Assembly (NCBI RefSeq): GCF_014650875.1
Contig: NZ_BMVU01000024.1
Span: 62,001-126,000, forward strand
Length of the DNA: 64,000 nucleotides
Direction: 5' to 3'
DNA from: Streptomyces minutiscleroticus
Lineage (GTDB): Bacteria > Actinomycetota > Actinomycetes > Streptomycetales > Streptomycetaceae
The translations under genes were made by a program, and so were the position numbers. Shown here one piece after another: positions 50,478 to 61,135 of this stretch. How positions within the stretch are numbered: position 1 is the first letter of the stretch; every line of letters starts with the position of its first letter. The notes beneath the pieces are model-generated. The model had not been told where the DNA came from. It ran no database searches and saw only the letters and a program-made list of their open reading frames with translations.

Positions 50478-51185
50478 ATGGCTCTGGCAACGCGGACGGA
50501 CCGGAAACCGTCCATGGCGCGCACCGTGTGGGACAGCTCCGTCGGCAAGAAGACCGTCATGGCCGTCAGCGGTCTGGTCATGCTGGCGTACCTCGTCGTC
50601 CACATGCTGGGCAACCTCAAGATCTTCTTCGGTTCGGACGAGTTCAACGGCTACGCGCACTGGCTGCGCACCCTTGGAGAACCGTTCCTCCACCACGAGT
50701 GGGCCCTGTGGATCGTCCGCGTGGTCCTCGTCGTCGCCGTCGTCGCGCACGCCGTCTCCGCGTACCAGCTCAGCCGCCGCGACATCAGGGCCAGGCCGAG
50801 CAAGTACGTGCACAAGCGGGCGCGGGCGAGCTACGCCACCCGCACCATGCGCTGGGGCGGGATCATCCTCGGCCTGTTCATCGTGTGGCACATCCTGGAC
50901 CTGACCACCGGCACCGTGCACGCGGACGGCTTCCAGGCCGGGCACCCGTACCAGAACGTGGTCGACACCTTCTCCACCTGGTACGGCAACGTCATCTACA
51001 TCGTCGCGATGCTCGCGCTCGGCCTGCACGTCCAGCACGGCTTCTGGAGCGCCGCACAGACCCTCGGCGTGGGCAGCCGCGCCCGCGACCGCGCCCTCAA
51101 GACCGTCGCCAACGTGCTCGCGCTGGTGCTGACGCTGGGCTTCGTCTCCGTACCCGTGGCCGTGATGACCGGAGTGGTGAGCTGA
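50478..51185 (+). CDS. sdhC: Succinate dehydrogenase cytochrome b subunit
   Basis: This 235-residue membrane anchor has five hydrophobic segments, as in type B succinate:quinone oxidoreductases with two hemes. Conserved histidines are in VVHMLGNLK, FLHHEWALW, VVAHAVSAYQ, FIVWHILDL and GLHVQHGFWS. It passes electrons from SdhB to menaquinone. ATG at 50478 is chosen because a -10 hexamer lies just upstream; no Shine-Dalgarno sequence precedes this or the next ATG. It is the first gene of sdhCAB and faces a LysR gene. Confidence 0.9.
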   Translation: MALATRTDRKPSMARTVWDSSVGKKTVMAVSGLVMLAYLVVHMLGNLKIFFGSDEFNGYAHWLRTLGEPFLHHEWALWIVRVVLVVAVVAHAVSAYQLSRRDIRARPSKYVHKRARASYATRTMRWGGIILGLFIVWHILDLTTGTVHADGFQAGHPYQNVVDTFSTWYGNVIYIVAMLALGLHVQHGFWSAAQTLGVGSRARDRALKTVANVLALVLTLGFVSVPVAVMTGVVS

Positions 51186-51187
51186 CC

Positions 51188-53133
<1,946 letters not shown>

Positions 53134-53137
<4 letters not shown>

Positions 53138-53883
53138 AGCTCACCCTGCGCGTCTGGCGGCAGAAGAACGCCGACGCCGACGGAGCGATGTCCACCTACG
53201 AGGTGGACGGCATCTCGCCCGACATGTCCTTCCTGGAGATGCTGGACACCCTCAACGAGGAGCTCATCCTCAAGGGCGAGGACCCGGTCGCCTTCGACCA
53301 CGACTGCCGCGAGGGCATCTGCGGCGCCTGCTCGCTCGTCATCAACGGCGACGCGCACGGGCCGGAGCGCACCACCACCTGCCAGCTGCACATGCGGTCC
53401 TTCGAGGACGGCGACACGATCGACGTCGAGCCGTGGCGGGCCGCGGCCTTCCCGGTCGTGAAGGACCTCGTCGTCGACCGGTCGGCCTTCGACCGCATCA
53501 TCCAGGCCGGCGGCTACATCACCGCGCCCACCGGCGCCGCGCCCGAGGCCCACTCCACGCCGGTGCCGAAGCCGGACGCCGACTTCGCCTTCGAGCACGC
53601 CGAGTGCATCGGCTGCGGCGCCTGCGTGGCGGCCTGCCCCAACGGCGCGGCCATGCTCTTCACCTCGGCCAAGATCAACCACCTGAACGTGCTGCCGCAG
53701 GGCGCGCCCGAGCGCGAGACCCGCGTGCTCGACATGGTGGCCCAGATGGACGAGGAGGGCTTCGGCGGCTGCACGCTCACCGGGGAGTGCGCCACCGCCT
53801 GCCCGAAGGGCATCCCGCTGATGTCCATCACGGGCATGAACAAGGAGTGGCTGCGCGCGACCCGCAAGGCGGGCAAGCGGTAA
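53134..53883 (+). CDS. sdhB: Succinate dehydrogenase iron-sulfur subunit
   Basis: This 249-residue protein carries three Fe-S clusters. The [2Fe-2S] cysteines are in DCREGICGACSLVI and TTTCQLH. The [4Fe-4S]/[3Fe-4S] ligands are in CIGCGACVAACPNG and CTLTGECATACPKGIP. It joins SdhA and SdhC electronically. The ATG overlaps the sdhA stop (ATGA). It is the last gene of the operon and is followed by a 13-bp hairpin terminator. Confidence 0.95.
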
Positions 53884-53925
53884 CCGCCACTTCACCAGGA
53901 CGTTCGCCGGCAGGGTGCGGACGGG

Positions 53926-53959
53926 CGGGACCGGGGGACGGTGCTCTCCCCCGGTCCCG
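53926..53959 (+). terminator. Hairpin terminator of sdhCAB
   Basis: A perfect 13-bp stem (53926-53938 with 53947-53959) closes an 8-nt loop about 43 bp after the sdhB stop codon. Confidence 0.75.
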
Positions 53960-54136
53960 TCAGCACCCGCCGGGAAGAGCCCCGGGGCGCCCCCGGGCAT
54001 TCAGCAACCGCACATCCCGGCTCTTGTCATGAGTCACGTCGAGGTCAGCCGGCACCGGGAGAACAGGAGCGCGCGGACCGCACGTCCCCGGGTCCGCCGC
54101 CGAACCGCCGCACCCGGCCGCGACCAGGAGAGTGCC

Positions 54137-54943
54137 ATGACCGGCGTTCCCACCCTCGACGCATCCCCGCAGCCGTCCGGCGCCCGCCGGACCGTCCCCG
54201 CCCGGGCCACGCCGCCCGGCCCCCGTTACACCGTCTCCCTCGCCCGCGACGAGGCCGACGTCCGCGCCGCCCAGCGGCTGCGCCACGACGTCTTCGCCGG
54301 CGAGATGGGCGCCCTGCTCGCCACCCCGGAGCCGGGCCACGACATCGACTCCTTCGACGCCTACTGCGACCACCTGCTGGTCCGCGACACCACCACGGAC
54401 CAGGTCGTCGGCACCTACCGGCTGCTGCCGCCCGAGCGCGCCGCCGTCGCGGGCCGCCTGTACGCGGAGGACGAGTTCGACCTCGCCCCGATCGACGCCC
54501 TGCGCCCCGGCCTCGTCGAGGTCGGCCGGTCCTGCGTCCACCCCGACCACCGCGACGGCGCGGTCGTCGGCCTGATCTGGGCCGGCATCGCCCGCTACAT
54601 GACCGACCGGGGCCACGAGTGGCTGGCCGGCTGCTGCTCGATCCCGCTGGCCGACGGCGGCGCCCTGGCCGCGGGCGCCTGGGACCGCGTCCGGCGCGGG
54701 CACCTGGCGCCGGAGGAGTACCGGGTCCGCCCGCTCCTGCCCTGGATCCCCGACGGCGTGGCCCGGCCCGAGCGCGCCGAGCTGCCCGCGCTGCTGCGCG
54801 GCTACCTCCGCCTCGGCGCGTACGTCTGCTCGCCGCCCGCCCACGACCCCGACTTCGGCGTCGCCGACCTGTTCGTCCTGCTGTCGATGCGCCGCGTCGA
54901 CGCACGCTACCTGCGGCACTTCCTGTCGCTCGTCCCGGCGTGA
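54137..54943 (+). CDS. olsB: Ornithine N-acyltransferase (OlsB-like)
   Basis: This 268-residue protein has the GNAT-like OlsB domain: YTVSLARDEADVRAAQRLRH, then VFAGEMGALLATPEPGHDID, LVEVGRSCVHPDHRDGAVV and WLAGCCSIPLADGG. It transfers a 3-hydroxyacyl group to ornithine, giving lyso-ornithine lipid. The first ~35 residues are low in complexity. The ATG has CAGGAG at a good spacing. The next gene starts at its own stop codon (GTGA overlap), coupling it to the second acyltransferase. Confidence 0.85.
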   Translation: MTGVPTLDASPQPSGARRTVPARATPPGPRYTVSLARDEADVRAAQRLRHDVFAGEMGALLATPEPGHDIDSFDAYCDHLLVRDTTTDQVVGTYRLLPPERAAVAGRLYAEDEFDLAPIDALRPGLVEVGRSCVHPDHRDGAVVGLIWAGIARYMTDRGHEWLAGCCSIPLADGGALAAGAWDRVRRGHLAPEEYRVRPLLPWIPDGVARPERAELPALLRGYLRLGAYVCSPPAHDPDFGVADLFVLLSMRRVDARYLRHFLSLVPA

Positions 54944-55878
54944 GCGGGACGGTCCGCCACCGGGGCGCCCTCCCGGTGGCCCCGCCCGACGCGGTCCCGG
55001 CGCCGCGCACGCCCGCCGGGGACGCGCGGCCCTCGCCCCGGACGGCCGGGAGCGCCTGGCTGCCCAGCGCTCCCTGCACACCCGGCGGCTGCGTGCGCGG
55101 AAGTGCCCGGACGGCCGCGGCCCGGGTACGGGCCGTCGTCCGGCTCACGGCGCTGCTGCTCCTGCTCGCCGCCGGGATCACGGCCGTCGCGGCCGCCGCG
55201 CGCGGTCCCGCGGGCGCGCGGGAGCGGCTGGTACGGGGCTGGAGTCTGGCCCTCGCGCGGACCGCGGGGGTCCGGGTGCGCGTCACCGGCGCCGCCCCGC
55301 CCCCCGGCGGGCTGCTGCTGGTGGCCGACCACGTCTCCTGGCTGGACGTGCCACTGCTCGCCGCGGTCCGGCCCGCCCGGATGCTCGCCAAGGCCGAGGT
55401 GCGCGCCTGGCCCGTGGCGGGCGCGCTGGCCGCGTGGGCCGGGACCCTCTTCCTCGACCGCGACCGGCTGCGCGCGCTGCCCGGCACGGTGGCGCGGATC
55501 GCGGACGCGCTGCGCGCCGGCCGGGCGGTCACCGTCTTCCCCGAGGGCAGCACCTGGTGCGGCCGCGCCCGGGGGCGCTTCCGGCGGGCGGTGTTCCAGG
55601 CCGCGCTGGACGCCGCCGTGCCCGTGCAGCCCGTACGCGTCCGCTACCGGCTCGACGGGCGCGCCGGGCCGACGGGCGTGAGCGCGGTCCCGGCGTTCGT
55701 CGGCGACGACACGCTGCTCGCCTCCCTGTGGCGGGTCGCCTCGGCGCGCGGCCTGGTCGCCGAGGTGCGGGTGCTGCCGGTGATCCCGCCCGGCGCGGCA
55801 CCGGACCGGCGGACCCTCGCCCGGCTCGCGCAGGACGCCGTGCGGGGCGACGGCGGCACCCCGGCGGTCCATCCCTGA
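54940..55878 (+). CDS. olsA: Lyso-ornithine lipid O-acyltransferase (OlsA / PlsC-like)
   Basis: This 312-residue PlsC-family enzyme has an Arg/Pro-rich N-terminal ~65 residues, then a membrane segment (VVRLTALLLLLAAGITAVAA). The acyltransferase motifs follow: HVSWLD (H-x4-D), the FLDRDR block, and FPEGSTWCG. It adds a second acyl chain to lyso-ornithine lipid. GTG at 54940 overlaps the olsB stop by 4 bp. It ends 7 bp from the convergent LLM gene. The long basic N-terminus is unusual; a later start near residue 60 is also possible. Confidence 0.83.
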   Translation: MSGTVRHRGALPVAPPDAVPAPRTPAGDARPSPRTAGSAWLPSAPCTPGGCVRGSARTAAARVRAVVRLTALLLLLAAGITAVAAAARGPAGARERLVRGWSLALARTAGVRVRVTGAAPPPGGLLLVADHVSWLDVPLLAAVRPARMLAKAEVRAWPVAGALAAWAGTLFLDRDRLRALPGTVARIADALRAGRAVTVFPEGSTWCGRARGRFRRAVFQAALDAAVPVQPVRVRYRLDGRAGPTGVSAVPAFVGDDTLLASLWRVASARGLVAEVRVLPVIPPGAAPDRRTLARLAQDAVRGDGGTPAVHP

Positions 55879-55885
55879 CGGCACG

Positions 55886-56899
55886 TCAGGCGGCGGCCCC
55901 GGCCAGGCCCGCGATCCGGGCCAGCCTGCGGTGGGAGTCCAGGAGGGCGTCCCGGTCGTACGTGCTGGTCGTGACCAGGACCTCCTGGGCGCCCGTCTCC
56001 TCGATCAGCGTCTCCAGGGCGGCGGCGACCTGCTCCTCCGTACCGGCGACGTGGCCCTTCAGACCGGACTCGAAGAGACCGCGCTCCTTCTCCGACATCG
56101 TCAGCGCCTCGACGCGCTCGGCGGGCGGCAGCGGCGGGAACGTCCCGCGCGTGCGCGCGTACGCCATCGACCAGGCCTCCGGGAGCAGCAGCCGGTGCGC
56201 CGCCTCCGGCGTGGCGGCCACCGCGACCGTGCCGGAGACGACGACGTACGGCTCGGCCGACCAGGCGGACGGGCGGAACTCCGCGCGGTAGCGGTCGACG
56301 CCGCGCCGCATCCTGTCGCGGTCGCGCAGATCGCCGATGACCATGGGCAGGCCCGCGCGGGCGGCGATCGCCGCGCCCTCGCCCATGGCCAGGACGAAGG
56401 GTGGCACGGTCAGCCCCTCCGCGGGCCGCGCGTGCACCCCGGTCGGGGAGGTGCCGCGGAACCAGCCGAGCAGTTCGCCGAGCTGCCCGGCGAAGTCCTC
56501 GGCGTCGCCCTTGTCGCGGCCCAGCGCCCTGCGCACCCCGTCGGTGAAGCCCACCGACCGGCCGAGCCCCATGTCGATCCGCCCGGGGAAGAGCGACTCC
56601 AGGACGCCGAACTGCTCGGCCACCACCAGCGGCCGGTGGTTGGGCAGCATCACGCCGCCGGTGCCGACGCGGATCGTGCGCGTCGCGGCGGCGACGGCCG
56701 CCGCCAGCACGGTCGGCGCGGAACCGGCGACCCCGGGGACGCCGTGGTGCTCCGACACCCAGAAGCGGTGGTAGCCGAGCCGCTCCAGCTCGCCGGCGAG
56801 CGCCACGGTGTCCCGCAGCGCCTCACCGTCCGGGTGCCCCTCCCGGGTGCGGGAGCGGTCCAGGACGGAGAAACGGGTCGACGCGATCACTGAGCTCAC
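55886..56899 (-). CDS. LLM-class flavin-dependent oxidoreductase
   Basis: This 337-residue luciferase-like TIM-barrel protein starts MSSVIASTRFSVLDRSRTRE. RFWVSEHHGVPGVAGSAPTV and VGTGGVMLPNHRPLVVAEQF, then FGVLESLFPGRIDMGLGRS, are typical of the LLM single-component group (YhbW-like). It would oxidise an unknown substrate with FMNH2 or F420. The GTG start lacks a clear ribosome site; a second GTG three codons on is an alternative. It is divergent from the HAD gene, with an inverted repeat between them. Confidence 0.87.
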   Translation of the reverse strand: MSSVIASTRFSVLDRSRTREGHPDGEALRDTVALAGELERLGYHRFWVSEHHGVPGVAGSAPTVLAAAVAAATRTIRVGTGGVMLPNHRPLVVAEQFGVLESLFPGRIDMGLGRSVGFTDGVRRALGRDKGDAEDFAGQLGELLGWFRGTSPTGVHARPAEGLTVPPFVLAMGEGAAIAARAGLPMVIGDLRDRDRMRRGVDRYRAEFRPSAWSAEPYVVVSGTVAVAATPEAAHRLLLPEAWSMAYARTRGTFPPLPPAERVEALTMSEKERGLFESGLKGHVAGTEEQVAAALETLIEETGAQEVLVTTSTYDRDALLDSHRRLARIAGLAGAAA

Positions 56900-56945
56900 A
56901 CGGGGTACAACGCTCGTGATCCGCTCGGATTCCCGGACGGGCCCC

Positions 56946-56960
56946 TCACACGCCGTGTGA
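56946..56960. promoter_or_regulatory. TCACAC-GCC-GTGTGA inverted repeat in divergent promoter
   Basis: Perfect 6-bp arms (56946-56951 and 56955-56960) are separated by GCC in the 89-bp space between the LLM and HAD genes. TAGGCT (56976-56981) just to the right would be the -10 of the HAD gene, so a bound regulator would cover its -35. Confidence 0.5.
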
Positions 56961-56988
56961 TCCGGGGCGACCGCCTAGGCTGGCCGGC

Positions 56989-57477
56989 ATGACGGAGACC
57001 GCCAGGCCCCTGGCCGTGTTCGACCTGGACGGGACGCTCGCGGACACCGCGCACCGGCAGCGGTACCTGGAGCGCAGGCCGCGCGACTGGGACGCCTTCT
57101 TCGCGGCGGCGCCCGGCGACCCGCCGCTGGCCGAGGGCGTCGCGCTGGCGCGCGCCCACGCCGAGGAGTGCGAGGTCGTCTACCTCACCGGTCGGCCCGA
57201 GCGCTGCCGCCGGGACACGCTCGACTGGCTCGCCGCGCAGGGCCTGCCCGCGGGCCGGCTGTGGATGCGGCGGAACGACGACCGCAGGCCCGCCCGCCGC
57301 ACCAAGCTGGAGATCCTGCGCGGGCTCGCCCGGAACCGCACGGTCCGGGTGCTCGTGGACGACGACGAACTGGTCTGCCGGGACGCCGAGCGGGCGGGCT
57401 TCCCGGTCGTACGGGCCGACTGGGCGGCCCCGTCGGCGGAGCTGCGGACGGCGCAGGAGCGCGAGGGGCGCACCTGA
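56989..57477 (+). CDS. HAD-family phosphatase (polynucleotide kinase 3'-phosphatase-like)
   Basis: This 162-residue single-domain HAD protein has motif I AVFDLDGTLAD (nucleophile D), motif II VYLTGRPERCR and motif IV VLVDDDELVCRDAERAGF. The TGRP motif and small size resemble the phosphatase half of PNKP-like proteins. A kinase domain is absent. It probably hydrolyses a small phosphate ester; the substrate is unknown. The ATG lies 7 nt after a -10-like TAGGCT and has no ribosome site, so the transcript may be leaderless. It is convergent with dodecin. Confidence 0.8.
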   Translation: MTETARPLAVFDLDGTLADTAHRQRYLERRPRDWDAFFAAAPGDPPLAEGVALARAHAEECEVVYLTGRPERCRRDTLDWLAAQGLPAGRLWMRRNDDRRPARRTKLEILRGLARNRTVRVLVDDDELVCRDAERAGFPVVRADWAAPSAELRTAQEREGRT

Positions 57478-57536
57478 GGGACGTCCCGCGCGCACTCCGG
57501 CGGCCGGGCCCCGGCGGGGCGGCCGCGGACCGGGTC

Positions 57537-57752
57537 TCAGCCCTCGTCGTCCAGCCGGAAGCCGATCTTCAGGCCGACCTGGTAGTGCTCGATCCGCCCG
57601 TTCTCGATCTGCCCGCGGACCTGGGTGATCTCGAACCAGTCCAGGTTGCGCAGCGTCTGCGAGGCACGGCTGATGCCGTTGCGGATGGCCTGGTCGACGC
57701 CCTCCTGCGAGGTCCCGTAGATCTCGGTGACCCGGTAGACGTTGTCGGACAT
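57537..57752 (-). CDS. Dodecin family flavin-binding protein
   Basis: This 71-residue protein has the dodecin fold: VYRVTEIYGTSQEGVDQAIR, then GISRASQTLRNLDWFEITQV, with the conserved tryptophan that stacks on flavin, and GLKIGFRLDD. Dodecins form hollow 12-mers that store riboflavin, FMN or CoA. The ATG has GGAGC about 8 nt upstream. It stands alone between the HAD gene and the egt operon, with a strong terminator upstream. Confidence 0.9.
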   Translation of the reverse strand: MSDNVYRVTEIYGTSQEGVDQAIRNGISRASQTLRNLDWFEITQVRGQIENGRIEHYQVGLKIGFRLDDEG

Positions 57753-57902
57753 GCGGGTGCTCCTCTCGGCCGTGGCCGGTGGGCCACGCGTGATTCCACG
57801 GTGCCCCACGGAGCACGGCGGCGCGAGGCGGCCACCGGCCGTCCGGCCCAGCAGGGCGGGTACGCGCCCGTGCGGCCCGGGGCGGTTCCCGGCCCACTCG
57901 GA

Positions 57903-57950
57903 CGGGTGCGGCGCCCGTACGGCCCGGGAGCCGTACGGGCGCCGCACCCG
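57903..57950 (-). terminator. 21-bp hairpin terminator of the egt operon
   Basis: A perfect 21-bp stem (57903-57923 with 57930-57950) closes a CCGGGA loop. It lies 61 bp beyond the egtD stop codon and insulates dodecin from the operon. Confidence 0.85.
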
Positions 57951-58011
57951 GAGAGAGGCGGCCGCGGGGGCCGCGCCCGGAGGAAGGCGGCCGGCGGCCC
58001 GCCCGCGGTGT

Positions 58012-58974
58012 CTAGCGCACCGTGCTCAGCGACAGCGCGAAACGTTCCTCCCGGTCCGTCCACCAGTGGACGAGGTCCAGGCCCGCGGCGGCGAGCTCGC
58101 CGCGCACCCCCTCCTCGCGGAACTTCGCCGACACCTCCGTGCGCACCTCCTCGCCCGCCGCGAACTCCACCGTCAGGTCCAGGGCGCGGACCTTCACGGT
58201 CATCGCCGTGCGGGCGCGCAGCCGCATCTCGATCCACTCCCGCTCCGCGTCCCAGAGCGCGACGTGGCGGAAGGCGCCGGGGTCGAAGTCGGCGCCGAGT
58301 TCGCGGTTGACGACGTTCAGCACGTTCCTGTTGAACGCCGCCGTCACGCCGGCCGCGTCGTCGTAGGCCGGGACCAGCACGGACGGGTCCTTGACCAGGT
58401 CCGTGCCGAGCAGCAGCGCGTCGCCGGGCGACATCAGGGCGCGCAGGGACGCCAGGAACGCGGCGCGCTCGGCGGGCAGCAGGTTGCCGATCGTGCCGCC
58501 GAGGAACGCCACGAGCCGCGGCCCCGGCGTGCCGGGCAGCGCGAGGCCATCGGTGAAGTCGGCGACCAGCGCGTGCACGGACAGGGCCGGGCGCTCGGCC
58601 GCCAGCGCCCGGCCCGCCCGCTCCAGGGCGCTCCCGCTGACGTCCACCGGCACGTACGTGCGCAGGCCGGTCAGGGCGTCCAGCAGGTGCCGGGTCTTGT
58701 CGGAGGAGCCGGAGCCCAGCTCCACCAGGGTGCGCGCCCCGGTCGCGGCGGCGATGTCCGGACCGCGGGCGAGGAGGATCTCGCGCTCCGCGCGGGTCGG
58801 GTAGTACTCGGGCAGTTCGGTGATCCTCTCGAAGAGTTCGCTGCCGTGCGCGTCGTAGAACCACTTCGGCGGCAGCGTCTTGGGCGTGCGCGTCAGGCCG
58901 GTCAGGACGTCGGCGCGGAGCGCGGCCCCGGTGGCGTCCTCGGGCAGGGTGCGGGTCAGCAGGAACTCGCTCAT
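58012..58974 (-). CDS. egtD: L-histidine N(alpha)-methyltransferase
   Basis: This 320-residue protein matches EgtD. It has TLPPKWFYDAHGSELFERIT and LPEYYPTRAEREIL at the start, the SAM site LVELGSGSSDKTRHLLDAL, and VAFLGGTIGNLLP. The DUF2260-type fold ends near LSTVR. It trimethylates histidine to hercynine, the first committed step of ergothioneine synthesis. It is the last gene of egtABCD; its ATG overlaps the egtC stop by 4 bp. A 21-bp hairpin terminator follows. Confidence 0.93.
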   Translation of the reverse strand: MSEFLLTRTLPEDATGAALRADVLTGLTRTPKTLPPKWFYDAHGSELFERITELPEYYPTRAEREILLARGPDIAAATGARTLVELGSGSSDKTRHLLDALTGLRTYVPVDVSGSALERAGRALAAERPALSVHALVADFTDGLALPGTPGPRLVAFLGGTIGNLLPAERAAFLASLRALMSPGDALLLGTDLVKDPSVLVPAYDDAAGVTAAFNRNVLNVVNRELGADFDPGAFRHVALWDAEREWIEMRLRARTAMTVKVRALDLTVEFAAGEEVRTEVSAKFREEGVRGELAAAGLDLVHWWTDREERFALSLSTVR

Positions 58975-59789
58975 GACGGGGGCTCCTCGGGCCGGCCGGG
59001 CGCGCCGGGTGCGGACGGCGTCCCGGGTCCGTACGCCTCGCGCGGGTCCTTCAGCGGGGTGAGCAGGACGTCGGTGCGGCTCGCCGCGAGCAGCGTGCGG
59101 TCCGGCACCTGGCGCCAGTGCGGGTCGTCGTCGTAGGGCTCGGACGCGACGACCGTGCGGCGGCCGGGCTCGGCCAGGTACCACAGGGTGTCGCCCCAGG
59201 CGGTGGCGGCGATCGTCTCGCCGTTCGTGAGCAGCAGGTTGAGCCGGGAGCCGGGGGCCGCCGCGGCGACCTCCAGGACCGTGTCGGCCAGGGCCTGCGC
59301 CTCCTCGTCGCCGCCGCGCAGCCGGTTCAGGGCCAGGGCCCACACCAGCGCCGAGTCGTTGCGGGCCTCCATCGACAGCAGCTCGTCGGGCGGCAGGCCG
59401 TGCGCGAGCGGGGCCAGGGAGCGCGGCCAGCCGGTGACCGCGCCGTTGTGGCTGAACAGCCAGGGGCCCGCGGCGAACGGCGCCGCCGCGGCCTCCCCGT
59501 CCGCACCCGGCGCGGTCGCGTCGCGCACCGCGCCGAGCAGCGCCCCCGAGCGCACCACGCGCGCCAGGTCGGCGAAGGACAGGTCGCCCCAGATCGGTCC
59601 CGACCGCCGGTAGCGGCCGGGCACCGGGTCGCCCTCGGCGTACCAGCCGACCCCGAAGCCGTCGGCGTTGACGGTCCCGTGGCGCTGCCGGCGCGGCGCC
59701 CACGACTGGCGGAACAGGCCGTGCGGCGGGTCCACCAGGAGCCGTCCGAGCGGCTCGTCGGGCCCCAGATAAGCGATGTGACGGCACAT
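58971..59789 (-). CDS. egtC: Gamma-glutamyl-hercynylcysteine S-oxide hydrolase (glutamine amidotransferase-like)
   Basis: This 272-residue class II glutamine amidotransferase-like protein begins MCRHIAYLG, where Cys2 becomes the N-terminal nucleophile after methionine loss. It has the NADGFGVGWY motif and FSHNGAVTGW. It removes the gamma-glutamyl group from the sulfoxide made by EgtB. The C-terminal ~25 residues are Pro/Ala-rich. The start shares bases with the egtB stop (TGATG) and its end overlaps egtD. Confidence 0.92.
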   Translation of the reverse strand: MCRHIAYLGPDEPLGRLLVDPPHGLFRQSWAPRRQRHGTVNADGFGVGWYAEGDPVPGRYRRSGPIWGDLSFADLARVVRSGALLGAVRDATAPGADGEAAAAPFAAGPWLFSHNGAVTGWPRSLAPLAHGLPPDELLSMEARNDSALVWALALNRLRGGDEEAQALADTVLEVAAAAPGSRLNLLLTNGETIAATAWGDTLWYLAEPGRRTVVASEPYDDDPHWRQVPDRTLLAASRTDVLLTPLKDPREAYGPGTPSAPGAPGRPEEPPS

Positions 59790-61135
59790 CAGATCTGCTC
59801 CGCCGCGTCCCGCGCGGTCCGGAAGCCGGAGAAGATCTGCCGCCGCACCGGATAGTCCCAGTTGCGGAACGTGCCCCGGCAGGCCACGGGGTCGACGGCG
59901 AACGAGCCGCCCCGCAGCACCTTGTACTCGGGCCCGAAGAACACCTCCGAGTACTCCCTGTACGGGAAGGCCGCGAACCCGGGGTAGGGCAGGAAGTCGC
60001 TCGACGTCCACTCCCACACGTCGCCGATCAGCTGGTGCACGCCCAGCGGCGAGGCGCCCGCCGGGTAGCTGCCGGCCGGGGCCGGGCGCAGGTGGCGCTG
60101 CCCGAGGTTGGCGTGCTCGGGCGCCGGGTCGGCGTCGCCCCACGGATAGCGCCGGGACCGGCCCGAGGCCGGGTCGAAGCGGGCGGCCTTCTCCCACTCG
60201 GCCTCGGTGGGCAGCCGCCGCCCGGCCCAGCGCGCGTAGGCGTCGGCCTCGTACCAGCTGACGTGCAGCACCGGTTCGTCCGGCGGGACGGCCTCGGTGA
60301 CGCCGAAGCGCCGCCGCAGCCAGCCGGTGCCCTCGCGGCGCCAGAACAGCGGCGCCCCGATGGAGTGGGCGCGTATGTGCGCCCAGCCGTCCGGGGCCCA
60401 CCAGCGGGGGTCGTCGTAGCCGCCGTCCGCGATGAACGCCTGGTACGCGCCGTTCGTCACCGGGGTGGTGTCGATGTGGAACGGCGGCACGAACCGCCGG
60501 TGCGCGGGGCGCTCGTTGTCCAGCGCCCACGGTTCGGCGGAGGTGCCCATGGTGAACGGGCCGCCGGGGACGAACACCTCCGACGGCCCGGTGAACGGCG
60601 GGGCGGGGGCGGGGTCCGGAGCGGTGAGGGCGGCCGGACCCCGGCGCAGCTGGTGGGTGACCAGCATGGTCTCGTCGTGCTGCTGCTCGTGCTGGGCGAC
60701 CATGCCGAAGGCGAACCCCGCCTCGGTCAGCCGCGGGCCGCCCAGGAACGCGGCGTCCTCCAGGACGTCCAGGGCCCGGCCGCGCACCTCGGCGGCGTAG
60801 CGCCGGGCCTCCTCGGGCGGCAGCAGCGGCAGCGAGGGCCGTTCGGCGCGCGGGTGCTCGAAGGCGTCGTACAGGCCGTCGATCTCGGGCCGCATCGCCT
60901 CGCGCCCGGCCACCGCGCGCAGCAGCCACAGCTCCTCCTGGTTGCCGATGTGCGCGAGGTCCCACACCAGCGGGGACATCAGCGGCGAGTGCTGGGCGGT
61001 CAGCTCGGGGCCGTCCACGCAGTCGGTGAGCAGGGCGGTGCGCTCGCGGGCCGCGGTCAGCGCCGCCAGCGCGCGCCGGCGCAGGGCCTCGGGGTCGTGG
61101 AGCGTGTCGTCGGCCGAGGGGCCGGTGGCGGTCAT
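59789..61135 (-). CDS. egtB: Hercynine oxygenase / sulfoxide synthase
   Basis: This 448-residue protein has a DinB-like N-terminal domain with iron ligands in DLAHIGNQEELWLL and HEQQHDETM (H-x3-H-x-E). The FGE-sulfatase C-terminal domain contains VFVPGGPFTMGTSAEPWALD, RLPTEAEWEKAARF and YKVLRGGSFAV. It joins gamma-glutamylcysteine to hercynine with O2. The ATG overlaps the egtA stop by 4 bp. Motifs are intact. There is no egtE (lyase) in this operon, as is usual in Streptomyces. Confidence 0.95.
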   Translation of the reverse strand: MTATGPSADDTLHDPEALRRRALAALTAARERTALLTDCVDGPELTAQHSPLMSPLVWDLAHIGNQEELWLLRAVAGREAMRPEIDGLYDAFEHPRAERPSLPLLPPEEARRYAAEVRGRALDVLEDAAFLGGPRLTEAGFAFGMVAQHEQQHDETMLVTHQLRRGPAALTAPDPAPAPPFTGPSEVFVPGGPFTMGTSAEPWALDNERPAHRRFVPPFHIDTTPVTNGAYQAFIADGGYDDPRWWAPDGWAHIRAHSIGAPLFWRREGTGWLRRRFGVTEAVPPDEPVLHVSWYEADAYARWAGRRLPTEAEWEKAARFDPASGRSRRYPWGDADPAPEHANLGQRHLRPAPAGSYPAGASPLGVHQLIGDVWEWTSSDFLPYPGFAAFPYREYSEVFFGPEYKVLRGGSFAVDPVACRGTFRNWDYPVRRQIFSGFRTARDAAEQI

